DNA from: Candidatus Polarisedimenticolia bacterium | GTDB taxonomy: Bacteria; Acidobacteriota; Polarisedimenticolia; Gp22-AA2; AA152 | Reading direction: 5' to 3' | Assembly: GCA_036004685.1 (NCBI GenBank) | Contig: DASYRE010000031.1 | Location: 230,353 to 294,352 of the forward strand | DNA length: 64,000 nt | Shown: positions 44,243 through 53,473 of the stretch, one piece after another | Layout: the number at the start of each line of letters is the position of its first letter | How positions within the stretch are numbered: position 1 is the stretch's first letter | The notes under the pieces: generated by a model | Database searches by the model: none | What the model saw: the letters and a program-made list of their open reading frames with translations, nothing else | What the model was told of the DNA's origin: nothing | Translations under genes and position numbers: made by a program

Positions 44243-45568
44243 ATGAATTACTCCGAAAGCCTCGATTATCTGTTCGCCCTCCAGCGCCTGGGCGCCCGCC
44301 CGGGCACTCAGGTCGTCTCGACGCTGCTGGCTCGCCTGGGGGATCCCCAGAACTCGTTCCCCTCGATCCTGATCGCGGGGACGAACGGCAAGGGGTCGAC
44401 CGCCGCCTTCCTCGCCTCGATGCTGCGCTGCGCGGGACTGAAGACGGGTCTCTACACCTCGCCGCACCTGGTGCAGTTCGAGGAGCGCATCACCGTGAAC
44501 GGGGAGATGATCGCGCCGACCTCGGTCGCGAGGCTCGCCACGGTGATCCAGGAGCACGTGGAGCAGATGGGCGCCCGCGGCGGAGACCTCGAGCGTCCGA
44601 CCTTCTTCGAATCGACGACCGCCATGGCCTTCCGTCATTTCCAGGACGTCGACGTCGACGTGGCCGTCCTCGAGGTCGGGATGGGGGGAAGGCTCGACGC
44701 CACGAACGTGGTCGACGCCGTCACCTGCCTGTTCACGCCGATCGATCTCGATCACCGGCAGCACCTCGGGGAGGACGTGGCCACCATCGCCTGGGAGAAG
44801 GCCGGAATCCTGAAATCGGGAAGCCGCGCCATCACCGCGCCCCAGAGCCCGGAGGTGATGGAGGTCCTGCTACGGGCCTCCGCGGTGCGCGGCGCGACGC
44901 TGCTGGAGGCGGAAGGAATCTGGCGGATCGCCGAAAGGGCGCAGGGGACGATGACGCTGATCTCGGGCGTCGATTCCTCCCATCGGATGGAGAACCTGGT
45001 CCTCTCTCTGGCGGGACGGCACCAGCGGACGAACGCCGCCCTCGCCGTCGCGGCCGCTTCACGGCTTCCGAACCTGCACGAAAAGATCACCGAGGAGGCG
45101 ATTCGCCGGGGACTCGCCGAGACGCGCTGGCCGGGGCGCTGCGAGATCGCCGGGGAGCAGCCGACGATCCTGCTGGACGGCGCCCACAATCCGGCGTCGG
45201 CGCGCGCTTTACGGCGCTTTCTGCTGGAGAACTACAAATCGCAGGGCCGGAAGGTGGTGATGGTCTTCGGCGCCATGATGGACAAGGACCTCGACGGCAT
45301 CATGGAGGCGCTCTTCCCCTGCGCCCAGAGGATCGTTCTGACGCGCGCCGAGACGCCACGGGCGGCCGACCCGGTGGTCCTGGAGTCGGTGGCCCGGCGC
45401 CACCACGATTCGGTGATCCGCGCCCCGGGCCTCTCCGCGGCGCTCTCCGCGGCGAAAGCGGAGGCCGGTCCGAGCGGCGTCGTCTGCGTCACCGGCTCGC
45501 TCTACCTCGTCGGCGACGTCAAGACCCTCCTGGAAGGCGGCGAGCCCCGTTCCAGACAGGCACTCTAG
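44243..45568 (+). CDS. folC: folylpolyglutamate synthase / dihydrofolate synthase
   Basis: A 441-residue Mur-ligase-fold enzyme that adds glutamate to (dihydro)folate. ATP loop AGTNGKGSTAAFL is near residue 47, folate-region TSPHLVQFEERI, VLEVGMGGRLDATNVV, the DLDHRQHLGEDVATIAWEKAGI block (metal site) and LLDGAHNPASARAL all match FolC. It is probably cotranscribed with accD. It converges with the RHS-linked gene, leaving only 41 bases between stops. Confidence 0.95.
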   Translation: MNYSESLDYLFALQRLGARPGTQVVSTLLARLGDPQNSFPSILIAGTNGKGSTAAFLASMLRCAGLKTGLYTSPHLVQFEERITVNGEMIAPTSVARLATVIQEHVEQMGARGGDLERPTFFESTTAMAFRHFQDVDVDVAVLEVGMGGRLDATNVVDAVTCLFTPIDLDHRQHLGEDVATIAWEKAGILKSGSRAITAPQSPEVMEVLLRASAVRGATLLEAEGIWRIAERAQGTMTLISGVDSSHRMENLVLSLAGRHQRTNAALAVAAASRLPNLHEKITEEAIRRGLAETRWPGRCEIAGEQPTILLDGAHNPASARALRRFLLENYKSQGRKVVMVFGAMMDKDLDGIMEALFPCAQRIVLTRAETPRAADPVVLESVARRHHDSVIRAPGLSAALSAAKAEAGPSGVVCVTGSLYLVGDVKTLLEGGEPRSRQAL

Positions 45569-45609
45569 GCATCGCGTCATTCTCCGGGCCCGCGGGGACC
45601 CGATTTGCT

Positions 45610-46746
45610 TCAATCGACTGGAGCTGCGCGTCCGGGATTGGCCAGGTCGCGGGCCTTGCGGACCACGGGGCGCGGCTCGCCCTGGGTGATTCTCTTGATC
45701 TCGGAGGGGCTCACCTGGATGAGCGCTTCTTTGGCGAGAGCCACCGCTTTGGGGTCCGTCTCATAGGCCGCCACGTAGGCAGCGGCCAGGAGCCAGGCGT
45801 CGGCATAGGGGTACTGGCCGGCGAGTGAAGACAGGCGGGTCTGGGCCTCCAGCGAGGGCCCCTCGGCGCGCGACGACTCCTCCCAGGCCTGCTGCATCGC
45901 GCGAGCGCCTTCCACGCCGAACAGCGCCTCGCCGCACTTCACGGTCAGACCTTTCGCGTCCAGGTTCGACTCGCCGCTTTCGGATAGGGCGCTCATCAGC
46001 CGCAGCACACAACCTGGATCCCGCCGAATCCGCCCCCGATCCTCGCGGCCGAGCTTCGGCTGTCTAGCGGAAACCTTGCCGCCGGTCAGCTTGAAATCGC
46101 CTTCCTTGGTGAACCGTATCCGCTCCCGGTTCCGCTCGACCCAGGCCTCGAAGTCGGCCATCTTCTTGTCGATCAAGGGACCCTCCGGCGCCCAGCGCGC
46201 GTCGATGATGTCGATGCGGCAGATCACCCCAGCGACGTACGAAAGCACCTCGAACCGCACGTCCCGATTCGGCGCGCGTTTGGCGGCCTCCATGATCGCG
46301 AAGAAGCTCTCGCGTGAGGGGTAGAAGCGTCCGAGCGTGCCGACGACAGCCAAGGTATATCCCTTCTCCAGCATGTCGTCCTTCGTAAGAAAATCGAGAA
46401 CGAGCGGCTGATACGCCGCCACAACGGGCTGGTGACGGACGTTGACTTCCACTTCGTAATAGTGGAGCGCACCCGTCCGCTCTTCCTTGGTCCCGTCCTT
46501 GATGATTCGGTCGACGGCCTCACGCATGAGATCGCGAGGCTGGCTCGCCACCCGGCGCTCGACGTCGGAGCTGACGTAAGGGTCGCCAGGTCCGTGTTGC
46601 GCAAAGGAGAACGACTTCCGGCCGTCTTCTGCGAGGAGAGCTCGAGCCGAAGCGATTTGCTCCTCTCGGGTCTCCGCACTGATGAGTACCGGAAAAATCA
46701 AGAGCACCAGCGCCGGCAGCGTTCTTCGCGAATTCCGCATCTTCAT
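45610..46746 (-). CDS. exported protein of unknown function, translationally coupled to the RHS gene
   Basis: A 378-residue protein with a clear Sec signal (MKMRNSRRTLPALVLLIFPVLISA, cleavage after ISA near residue 24). The mature protein is mostly helical with a TPR/HEAT-like tail (ADAWLLAAAYVAAYETDPKAVALAKEALI). No enzyme motif or known family is recognised. The ATG at 46746 overlaps the stop of the RHS gene (ATGA) and has GGGGGACC upstream, so it is made together with the RHS protein. The position directly after an RHS C-terminal domain is where immunity or chaperone proteins are usually encoded, but the size and export signal are unusual for that. Function is inference. Confidence 0.7.
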   Translation of the reverse strand: MKMRNSRRTLPALVLLIFPVLISAETREEQIASARALLAEDGRKSFSFAQHGPGDPYVSSDVERRVASQPRDLMREAVDRIIKDGTKEERTGALHYYEVEVNVRHQPVVAAYQPLVLDFLTKDDMLEKGYTLAVVGTLGRFYPSRESFFAIMEAAKRAPNRDVRFEVLSYVAGVICRIDIIDARWAPEGPLIDKKMADFEAWVERNRERIRFTKEGDFKLTGGKVSARQPKLGREDRGRIRRDPGCVLRLMSALSESGESNLDAKGLTVKCGEALFGVEGARAMQQAWEESSRAEGPSLEAQTRLSSLAGQYPYADAWLLAAAYVAAYETDPKAVALAKEALIQVSPSEIKRITQGEPRPVVRKARDLANPGRAAPVD

Positions 46747-49700
46747 GGTCCCCCGAGAATTGCCTGGTCGATGATGCCGAGAACACCGCCGGAATAGGAA
46801 TCCATGTTTCCATGCGTCGCGGGATAGGAGCTTCCAGATAGGATCTTGTCGCCTTTCGTCACCCATCTGCCGTAGCCAAAGAGCGGGGCCACCATTTTGA
46901 CCGGTGAGAAGTTCGCCGAATAGAAGAGCATCGTGCTCACCGAGGTGTTCACGATGTTCGCGCTGCCCTTCCCGACGAACGGATCGATCAGGAAATCGCT
47001 GATTCGTCCGCCATCGACGCGCCGGTCGCCGGTGAGCTCGTTCGTCAGGTCTACCGAGGCCCCCGTTCCTCTGCTGAACCCTTCGATGTTGATTCGGACC
47101 GTTGACGATCCCCTCGTCAAGCTCATGACCTGGTCGGCCAGGAAGTCGATGGCGTTGCTCGAGAAATTCGGCCCCAGCGCCGAGGTCGCGAGATCGTCGG
47201 CGTTCACCACGATGACGACGTGACCCGCCTTGATGAAATTCATCGCCTGGGTGTCGAGATCGGTGTCGTCCCGCGTACCGGCGAATTCATCCAGGATGCT
47301 CTGGTTCAATCCGACGATGAGGATGTCGATGCCTTCGGGATGCTCGACGTTCGATCCGCTGCGCTTGAGTGACTCGGCCACCTGGTTCCGGATGTCATGC
47401 GCGGCGACGCGCGCCCGCTTGTCGGCCCACTCCGCCTGCTCGCGTTCGTAGTCCGCATACCAGATCTCCTCTGCCTGAGCGGCCGCGAACGAATCGAAGT
47501 TGGCGTTCACGTGGTTGGCGTAATGCCCCGGGCGATACTGCATCTTCTGCTGCACGCTCCATCCGGCCCCGGAGAGGCGCTGGGCGATCCCCTGAAGCTG
47601 CCGCCCGGCCCAACCCCCCGGAAACGTCTTCGTTCCCGTCGGGTCGACGGCGTTGATCGGGTTGTCCGAGGCGTAGGCGTAGAGGTTGATCGACGCGGTC
47701 TCGCCCAGAGGATCCCTCTGGAGGAAGCGCCCGAGATAGGGATCGTAGGTCCGGGCCCGGAAGTCGTAGAGGCGGCTCTCGGTGTCGTAATAGCGCCCCG
47801 TGAAGAGGACGTTGTTGTAGACGGCGGAGGAGACGATCGCCGTGCCCGCCGCGGTCAGGAACGTCACCTGCCCGAAGGAGTCGTAGCGGTAGCGCTCCAC
47901 GATCTGGCCGGAGGAGCTCGTCACCGCCGTTACCGACCCCACGGCATTGGTGTGGTAGAAGAGATCCGCGGACTGCGCGCCCGACCACCGCCGGCGCGAC
48001 AAGACTTCGTCGATCCCCGGGCCGTTCAGGTAGGCCGCGACGAGGCTTCCGCCTCCGTCGCGCTCTTCGATGATCCGATCCCCGTCGTAGACGAAGCGCG
48101 TGACGCTCGAGCCGTTGAGGGTCTTGGAGATCCGCCGCCCCAGGGCGTCGTAACGATAGGTCGTGAGGTTCTGCCCCGCATCGAGGTGGAGGACGAGCCG
48201 GTTCGAGAAATCGTAGGCGAACTGCCGCTCGTTGCCGCCCGTCACGGCGCCGCTGAGGTTTCCGGCGATGTCGTAGGCGAGCTTCGCCGTTCCCGCCGGG
48301 CCGGCGAACATCTTGTATTGGTTCAAAGTGTTCACGCCGTTGTCGAAAATGGTGCCGTTCGTCTTCGTGGAGCTCCAGTTTCCGAGGCCGTCCAGGGTGA
48401 AGGCCTGGCTCGCGCCCGCGGATCCTTGCAGGGCGCCTGCCGCATTCAGGATCCCTTCCGATCGCTTCGTGAGACGATGGAGCACGTCGTACTCATAGGC
48501 CTCCCCTTTCCAGTTCGTCCCCATCGGCTCATGGACGCGCCTTTCATAGCGACGGTTTCCCGCCGCATCGTAGGCGTAGGCGAATTCGGCAAGGGCGGCC
48601 GGCGAGCCCCCCGCGCTGCGCGTGGCGAAATCGACGATCCGGCGGGCGTCGTCGTAACCGGAGGCCAGGGTGTCGGCGGCATCCGCGAGGAGCGTCAGCT
48701 TCGTACCGTTCGGATGCAGCCGGTTCAGCAGGCGCACGGGGCCGAGATAGTCGTAGCGCGTCAAGCCGGTGTAGCCATCGAGCAAGTCGCTCACTCGATC
48801 CAGCTCGTCGGGGACGAAAGTGACCGCGCGGCCGCCCGGATAGATCAGGCGGGTGCGGAATCCCGCCCCGTTGTAGACCGACCGTACCGTGTGAGCGCCC
48901 TGTGAGAGCGCCGCTCCGGTGGCGTCGCGATAGCCCTGGGTCTCCGTGACGACGTCGCCGAGTGAATCATAGGCGAGAATCACTTCGCTGTCCGGCGCGC
49001 CGTCGGCGAGATCGGTATCGTCCACGGCGCGCGTCGCCCGGCCCGCGCCATCGTACTCGAACCGCTGCCGCCTCGTCCCGAGGAAAGTCGGTGCGCCCGA
49101 ATTGTCCACGTCCTTCTGGATGGGCCGGTGTAACGCATCGTAGCGCGTCGTCACCGCGAGGCGCGCGGCGCCGGGCCCGAGCTGATCCCAGAGGGCCGGA
49201 AGCGAGTCCCGATCGTAGCCGAGGTTCCGCGAGCTGCCGTCCGGGTAGGTGACGCCGGTCCGCCGGTTCAAGCCGTCGTAGGCGAAGGCGGTGAGGCGGC
49301 CGTTGTCGTCCGTCATCGCGATCATCCGGCCGTTGGCGTCGTAGTCGAACCGCGTCGTGATTTTGCCGTCGGGATTGGCGGGATTCATCAGCCCGGCCGG
49401 GACGCTTTCGGCGGCCCCATTCCAGAGATACCCTGCTTCCGTCCGCCGCAGCCGGCCAAGTCCGTCGTAGAACGACTTCGTCCGGCCGCCCGCCGGATCG
49501 GTCAGCTGGATCTTGTTCCCCCGGCTGTCGTAGGCCATCGCCGTCGTCAGATTCAGCGGCGCGGCGCCGACCCGCCCCACCACCGTCGTCTCGACGAGTC
49601 GGTTCAGCGCATCGAAGCGGAACGTGGTCCGGTGCTTCTGCGAGGGCAGCTTTCGGTTGGGCCGGGCGGGATCGCTTCGATCGCTCCCCCATTCCGTCTC

Positions 49701-52700
49701 GAGGATCTCGACGACGTTGCCGTCGGCGTCGTAGGCGTATTGGATCGCGTTGCGCTCATCCGTGCCTCCGGGAACGTAGACGAAGGGAGCGACGGGATTC
49801 CTGGACACGCGCAGCACCCGGCCGAGCCCGTCGTAGTGCGTCTCGGTCCGGCGGCCGCCGTCATCGGTCTCCTCCGCCGTCCTGCCCAAGCGGTCGAAGC
49901 GCGCCAGCCGTGTCGTCCATCCGTCCCCCGCCGCCGGCGCCGGCTCCTCCGACGGATCGGGCGTCGTGGTCAGGCCGGCGTTCGCGTCGGTGGTCAGGAA
50001 GATCTGCGCTTCGCCCTCGTAGCGGAAGAACTTGGTGTCGGTCCGGCGCAGGTGCCCCAGCTCGTCGTGGAAGAACCTCTGGCTCGAGATCTCGGGAAAA
50101 GGAGCCGCCGGGGGTCCGGAGGGTGCGGGCGTGGCTCCCCCCAGGGAGCCCGTGACGACGCGCGAGACCAGGTTCCCGCCCGCGTCGTAAGCGAGCGCCG
50201 TCCTCTGGAAGGCGGCGTCGAAGGAGACGATCTGGCGGTTGTACCCGTCGTATCCGAGGAGGGTCGCATGGCCTTCCGGATCGATCCGCCGGATCACCTT
50301 ACCCGACCCCTGGTAATCGAAGCGGGTGACCGAGTCGGCGGCGGGATCGAAGCTCATGTCGGCCGGATCGGGAGACGGGCTCTTCAGCGCCACCTCGCGG
50401 AACAGAAGGTCCCGCTCGTCATAGAATCGGAGCAGGACGTTGCCGGCGGGGAAGATCGTCTTGCGCAGATTGCCGTTCCCGTCATAGGCGAACGCGGTCG
50501 TGAGCCGGAGGGCCGGGACGTCGTCCGTGCTCAGGGTCTCCGTCAGCTTCCGATCCAAGCCGTCGTAGGTCATGTCGGTGGTGATCCAGCGGTCGACCGG
50601 CGCCGCGGAGGCGTCGTCCCGGCGCTCCTGGCGCCGTTGGACGAGGTTGTTCGCGGCGTCATAGCGAAACTGCTCGCGGATGCCGAAAGGGGGCGACCCG
50701 GGATCGGCGCTCGCCGCGGCGCGGACGGTCTCGACGACCTGATTGAGGGCGTTGACGACGTAATCGGTCCGGACTCCCCGACCGTCCGTCAGGCTCCTGA
50801 GATTCCCGGCCGGGTCATAGGCGAACGTCGACACGACGTTCTGGGGCGGGGGATTCTGGCCGCTTTCGCGTCCTTGCAACGGAGGGGGCGAGGGAAGCGG
50901 CATCGCCGGCGTCGCATCCTGGATCTGGCGCTGCAGATAACCTCCCCCGCCGGAGCCGGCCGCGGCCGAAAGCACCCGCCCGTCCGCGGGTGACGGCGAG
51001 AGCGTCCCGTTCCCGTCGGGATCGTTTTCCGCGAAGTACAGGAACCGGCTCTCGTTGAATTCGGCGTCCCGCCGGGTGGTGGGGAGCCCGAAACCGTTAT
51101 ACGCCAGGGTCGTGACGATCTCCTCGCTCCGGGATCCGCCGGCGTGCGTGATGGAGCCCTGCGAGACGCGCACGGCGTTGCCGCTGCGATGGTAGCCGTC
51201 TCCGTTCTGGTCCCCCAGATTTCCGCCGCCGTTTTCGAGAAAGCTCCGGATCTCGTCCTGCTTCCACCAGGCGGGGTCGACGGAGGCGGGAGGGGGCGAA
51301 CCCGCGGTCAGGCTCGCGAAGCTCCCTTCCTGGTAGTCGTAGGTGATCGACGTGCGGTGGTTTCGCGGATCGGCGACGCTCGACGGCTGGTTGAAGAGCG
51401 GTTCGTAGGTGAACGACGTGACCAGACTCTCCTGGGCCGCGCCCCGGCCGGCGTCGGGCGTCCGGGTGACCGACACTAAGTTACCCCTTTGGAAGATGTC
51501 CGGATTCTGCTGGTCGTAGACGTTCTGGATGGTCGTCCCTTCGTCGTAAGGCACGACCCGCCCTTCGGCGTCGACGTTCAGGCCGCCCGACTCCGTCCTC
51601 CAGGAGATCATCCCGCCGCCGTTCTCGACGTAGTGGTAGGTGACGACATAATCCCCCTCGTCGCTGCCCTCGAAGGTCCGTATCCCCCGGTTCGTCCGGG
51701 TGACGACCCGCAGAGGGTTTCCCTGCCGGTTGAACTCGTGTACTTGCTCGTTCCCATTGCGATCGGTCACCGTCGTCTCCAGGACCGCCGTCTCCAGGCC
51801 GGAATCGGACGGATTGAGGAAGCGATAGCCGTACCGGACGGTGCCGTCGCCATAGCGCTGCTCCTTGACGAAGTCGAGGGTCGACGCGGAGGCCGAGATC
51901 TCCCCGCACCGTGGATCGGCGGCAGCCGCGTAGCGGTTGGTCAGAAACTGCTCCCCGCGCGGGCTGACGACGGCGGTCAGGTTGTGCAGGAGATTCGGCT
52001 CCGTGCAGCCGTCACCGGCGGCATAGCGGTAGAGCGTGGTCTTGCGCGGCACCGGGCAGCCGGCGTCGCAGAAGTCGTTCCCGTTGGGCGTCCCGGTGAC
52101 CGCGGGAGCCTTGACCGAGACCAGATGGTCGAATTCGTCGTAGCCGTAATCGATCCGCCGCCCGGCGAAATCGGTCACCGCGACCAGGCGGTCGGCGGCG
52201 TCGTAGGCGAACGAGACGTTCCGGCCCATCGTGTCGGTGATCGTGTCGATCCGCTGCGCCGTCGAGCCCGCCGAGGGGCGGAAGCGGATCGAGAGGGCGT
52301 TGCCGTTCCGGTCCTCCATGCGGGTCAGGACCCAGACGAGGCCCTCCTCCGGAGGCCGGATGGTGGCGAGACCGAACGTCTTCACGGTCCCGTCGGCGTA
52401 CCGGATCTGAAAGCCGCCGGCGCCGAGGGAGCGGATCTTCCCGAAGAAGCCGCCGAAGGGCTGATAGCCGCTTCCGTCCACGTTCACCCACAGATCCCGC
52501 CAGCCGTTTCCCATGGTCCATTGAATGGCGGAATGACCCTCGCCGTATTCGTCCACCCAGATGCCGGCGCGCAGGTACTCGTCGTAGCTCAAGTGCCAGC
52601 CCATCCCCAGAAGGCTTCCCGCGCCGTCCCGCTTGCTGCGGTAGGTCCGCTCGAGCCGGAACGGAAACCCGCGGCCGGGGATCTCGAGGTCGGTCACCGC

Positions 52701-52934
52701 AAGCTGGAACTCGCCGTTGGACAGCACCACGCCGAGGGGCCCCATGTCCGGATTGCGGTAGGGCTCTTCTTCGGTGAAATCGGGGCGGAACATCGTGGGC
52801 CCCGGCGGCGGCCCGCCGCCGGGGGAGTAGCCCCCGCCGGAGCCGCTGCCGCTGATCTCCCTTCGGTGGACGGCGCCCGCGGATGCGGACGCCAGGATTC
52901 CCGCCAATGCCAGACAGACGAGCCGTCGGATCAT
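46743..52934 (-). CDS. RHS/YD-repeat protein with C-terminal serine-hydrolase-like domain
   Basis: A 2063-residue exported protein. A signal peptide (LVCLALAGILASASAGA) is followed by a Gly/Ser/Pro linker and a DUF6531-like start (MGPLGVVLSNGEFQLAVTDL). YD repeats (xxYDxxGN, GLGR and similar) run from about residue 220 to 1680. The RHS core signature YLGRFLQRDPLGE ... LYAYASDNPINAVDPTG ends at residue 1764-1768. The remaining about 294 residues form a variable C-terminal domain with nucleophile elbow GFSRG (S1954), LIDPF (D1984) and THGN (H2041) in the Ser-Asp-His order of an alpha/beta hydrolase. GGGGGAGG precedes ATG 52934. GC content drops in this domain (32/60 at 46801-46860 against 41/60 at 48001-48060 in the core). 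No PAAR or VgrG neighbour. A lipase-type effector is inferred. Confidence 0.85.
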   Translation of the reverse strand: MIRRLVCLALAGILASASAGAVHRREISGSGSGGGYSPGGGPPPGPTMFRPDFTEEEPYRNPDMGPLGVVLSNGEFQLAVTDLEIPGRGFPFRLERTYRSKRDGAGSLLGMGWHLSYDEYLRAGIWVDEYGEGHSAIQWTMGNGWRDLWVNVDGSGYQPFGGFFGKIRSLGAGGFQIRYADGTVKTFGLATIRPPEEGLVWVLTRMEDRNGNALSIRFRPSAGSTAQRIDTITDTMGRNVSFAYDAADRLVAVTDFAGRRIDYGYDEFDHLVSVKAPAVTGTPNGNDFCDAGCPVPRKTTLYRYAAGDGCTEPNLLHNLTAVVSPRGEQFLTNRYAAAADPRCGEISASASTLDFVKEQRYGDGTVRYGYRFLNPSDSGLETAVLETTVTDRNGNEQVHEFNRQGNPLRVVTRTNRGIRTFEGSDEGDYVVTYHYVENGGGMISWRTESGGLNVDAEGRVVPYDEGTTIQNVYDQQNPDIFQRGNLVSVTRTPDAGRGAAQESLVTSFTYEPLFNQPSSVADPRNHRTSITYDYQEGSFASLTAGSPPPASVDPAWWKQDEIRSFLENGGGNLGDQNGDGYHRSGNAVRVSQGSITHAGGSRSEEIVTTLAYNGFGLPTTRRDAEFNESRFLYFAENDPDGNGTLSPSPADGRVLSAAAGSGGGGYLQRQIQDATPAMPLPSPPPLQGRESGQNPPPQNVVSTFAYDPAGNLRSLTDGRGVRTDYVVNALNQVVETVRAAASADPGSPPFGIREQFRYDAANNLVQRRQERRDDASAAPVDRWITTDMTYDGLDRKLTETLSTDDVPALRLTTAFAYDGNGNLRKTIFPAGNVLLRFYDERDLLFREVALKSPSPDPADMSFDPAADSVTRFDYQGSGKVIRRIDPEGHATLLGYDGYNRQIVSFDAAFQRTALAYDAGGNLVSRVVTGSLGGATPAPSGPPAAPFPEISSQRFFHDELGHLRRTDTKFFRYEGEAQIFLTTDANAGLTTTPDPSEEPAPAAGDGWTTRLARFDRLGRTAEETDDGGRRTETHYDGLGRVLRVSRNPVAPFVYVPGGTDERNAIQYAYDADGNVVEILETEWGSDRSDPARPNRKLPSQKHRTTFRFDALNRLVETTVVGRVGAAPLNLTTAMAYDSRGNKIQLTDPAGGRTKSFYDGLGRLRRTEAGYLWNGAAESVPAGLMNPANPDGKITTRFDYDANGRMIAMTDDNGRLTAFAYDGLNRRTGVTYPDGSSRNLGYDRDSLPALWDQLGPGAARLAVTTRYDALHRPIQKDVDNSGAPTFLGTRRQRFEYDGAGRATRAVDDTDLADGAPDSEVILAYDSLGDVVTETQGYRDATGAALSQGAHTVRSVYNGAGFRTRLIYPGGRAVTFVPDELDRVSDLLDGYTGLTRYDYLGPVRLLNRLHPNGTKLTLLADAADTLASGYDDARRIVDFATRSAGGSPAALAEFAYAYDAAGNRRYERRVHEPMGTNWKGEAYEYDVLHRLTKRSEGILNAAGALQGSAGASQAFTLDGLGNWSSTKTNGTIFDNGVNTLNQYKMFAGPAGTAKLAYDIAGNLSGAVTGGNERQFAYDFSNRLVLHLDAGQNLTTYRYDALGRRISKTLNGSSVTRFVYDGDRIIEERDGGGSLVAAYLNGPGIDEVLSRRRWSGAQSADLFYHTNAVGSVTAVTSSSGQIVERYRYDSFGQVTFLTAAGTAIVSSAVYNNVLFTGRYYDTESRLYDFRARTYDPYLGRFLQRDPLGETASINLYAYASDNPINAVDPTGTKTFPGGWAGRQLQGIAQRLSGAGWSVQQKMQYRPGHYANHVNANFDSFAAAQAEEIWYADYEREQAEWADKRARVAAHDIRNQVAESLKRSGSNVEHPEGIDILIVGLNQSILDEFAGTRDDTDLDTQAMNFIKAGHVVIVVNADDLATSALGPNFSSNAIDFLADQVMSLTRGSSTVRINIEGFSRGTGASVDLTNELTGDRRVDGGRISDFLIDPFVGKGSANIVNTSVSTMLFYSANFSPVKMVAPLFGYGRWVTKGDKILSGSSYPATHGNMDSYSGGVLGIIDQAILGGP

Positions 52935-53473
52935 CTCGACCTCCCCCAGGCGAAATTGGTTTGGGCTCTGGCCTGGGCTCGGCCGGGGCGGAGGGACGAG
53001 TCATGGACCGAAGCGTCATTGGCGCCGCCTCGGAGCAAGACAAATGCCGCCGCCGCGCCATTCCTGGAGGGATCCTCACGCGAGGCGGAGCGCGACGGCG
53101 AGGGCCTCAGTCCTGCCATCGACCGCGATGCGCCAACCCCTTGCGCCGGTGGAGCTTCAGCGATCCGATCCGGGCGCCCGGCCCGAGGCTCATGACGGCG
53201 CGCCGGCGGCGCCCCAGGGGTTTGGGGCACGCCCGTGGCTTGGAGCCCGCCTCACGCACCGTGCGGATGCGGACCGCCGAGCCCGCGGCGTTCGTGCCCG
53301 AACAGGGACGCGGGCGCGGAGGCGGAACGGCGCCCATTTTTTTCCGCCGGCAAGACCTTCATCCTGGGCGGATGGATCGGATCACCGTGTCTGATGTAGG
53401 TTAGATCCCGCAAATCGGCGCCGGCCTTGGCCGGCATGCGCCTTGGAGAAGCACTTTCTTTGGGTGGGGCGAC
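52935..53473. other. 539-bp divergent intergenic region between RHS and aldehyde dehydrogenase genes
   Basis: Several short GC-rich frames exist on both strands (for example minus 53107-53337, 76 codons, Arg/Pro-rich), but none has a family or ribosome binding site that convinces me. It contains a terminator-like hairpin (listed separately) and, near 53422-53437, the inverted repeat GCCGGCCTTGGCCGGC about 35 bases before the dehydrogenase start. Confidence 0.45.
53312..53343 (+). terminator. terminator-like hairpin with no gene upstream on its strand
   Basis: GGGCGC (53312-53317) and GCGCCC (53330-53335) form a 6-base stem around a 12-base loop, followed by ATTTTTTT. On the plus strand no gene ends here. 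It could end an unrecognised small transcript or attenuate the dehydrogenase mRNA. The stem is short, so chance is possible. Confidence 0.35.

Noticed and set aside
46743..52934. Type VI secretion-linked RHS effector
   Set aside because: The protein has a Sec signal, and no PAAR domain or vgrG/hcp gene is present in the window.
53107..53337. 76-codon Arg/Pro-rich minus-strand frame between RHS and ALDH genes
   Set aside because: No ribosome binding site or family; composition is what random GC-rich DNA gives.
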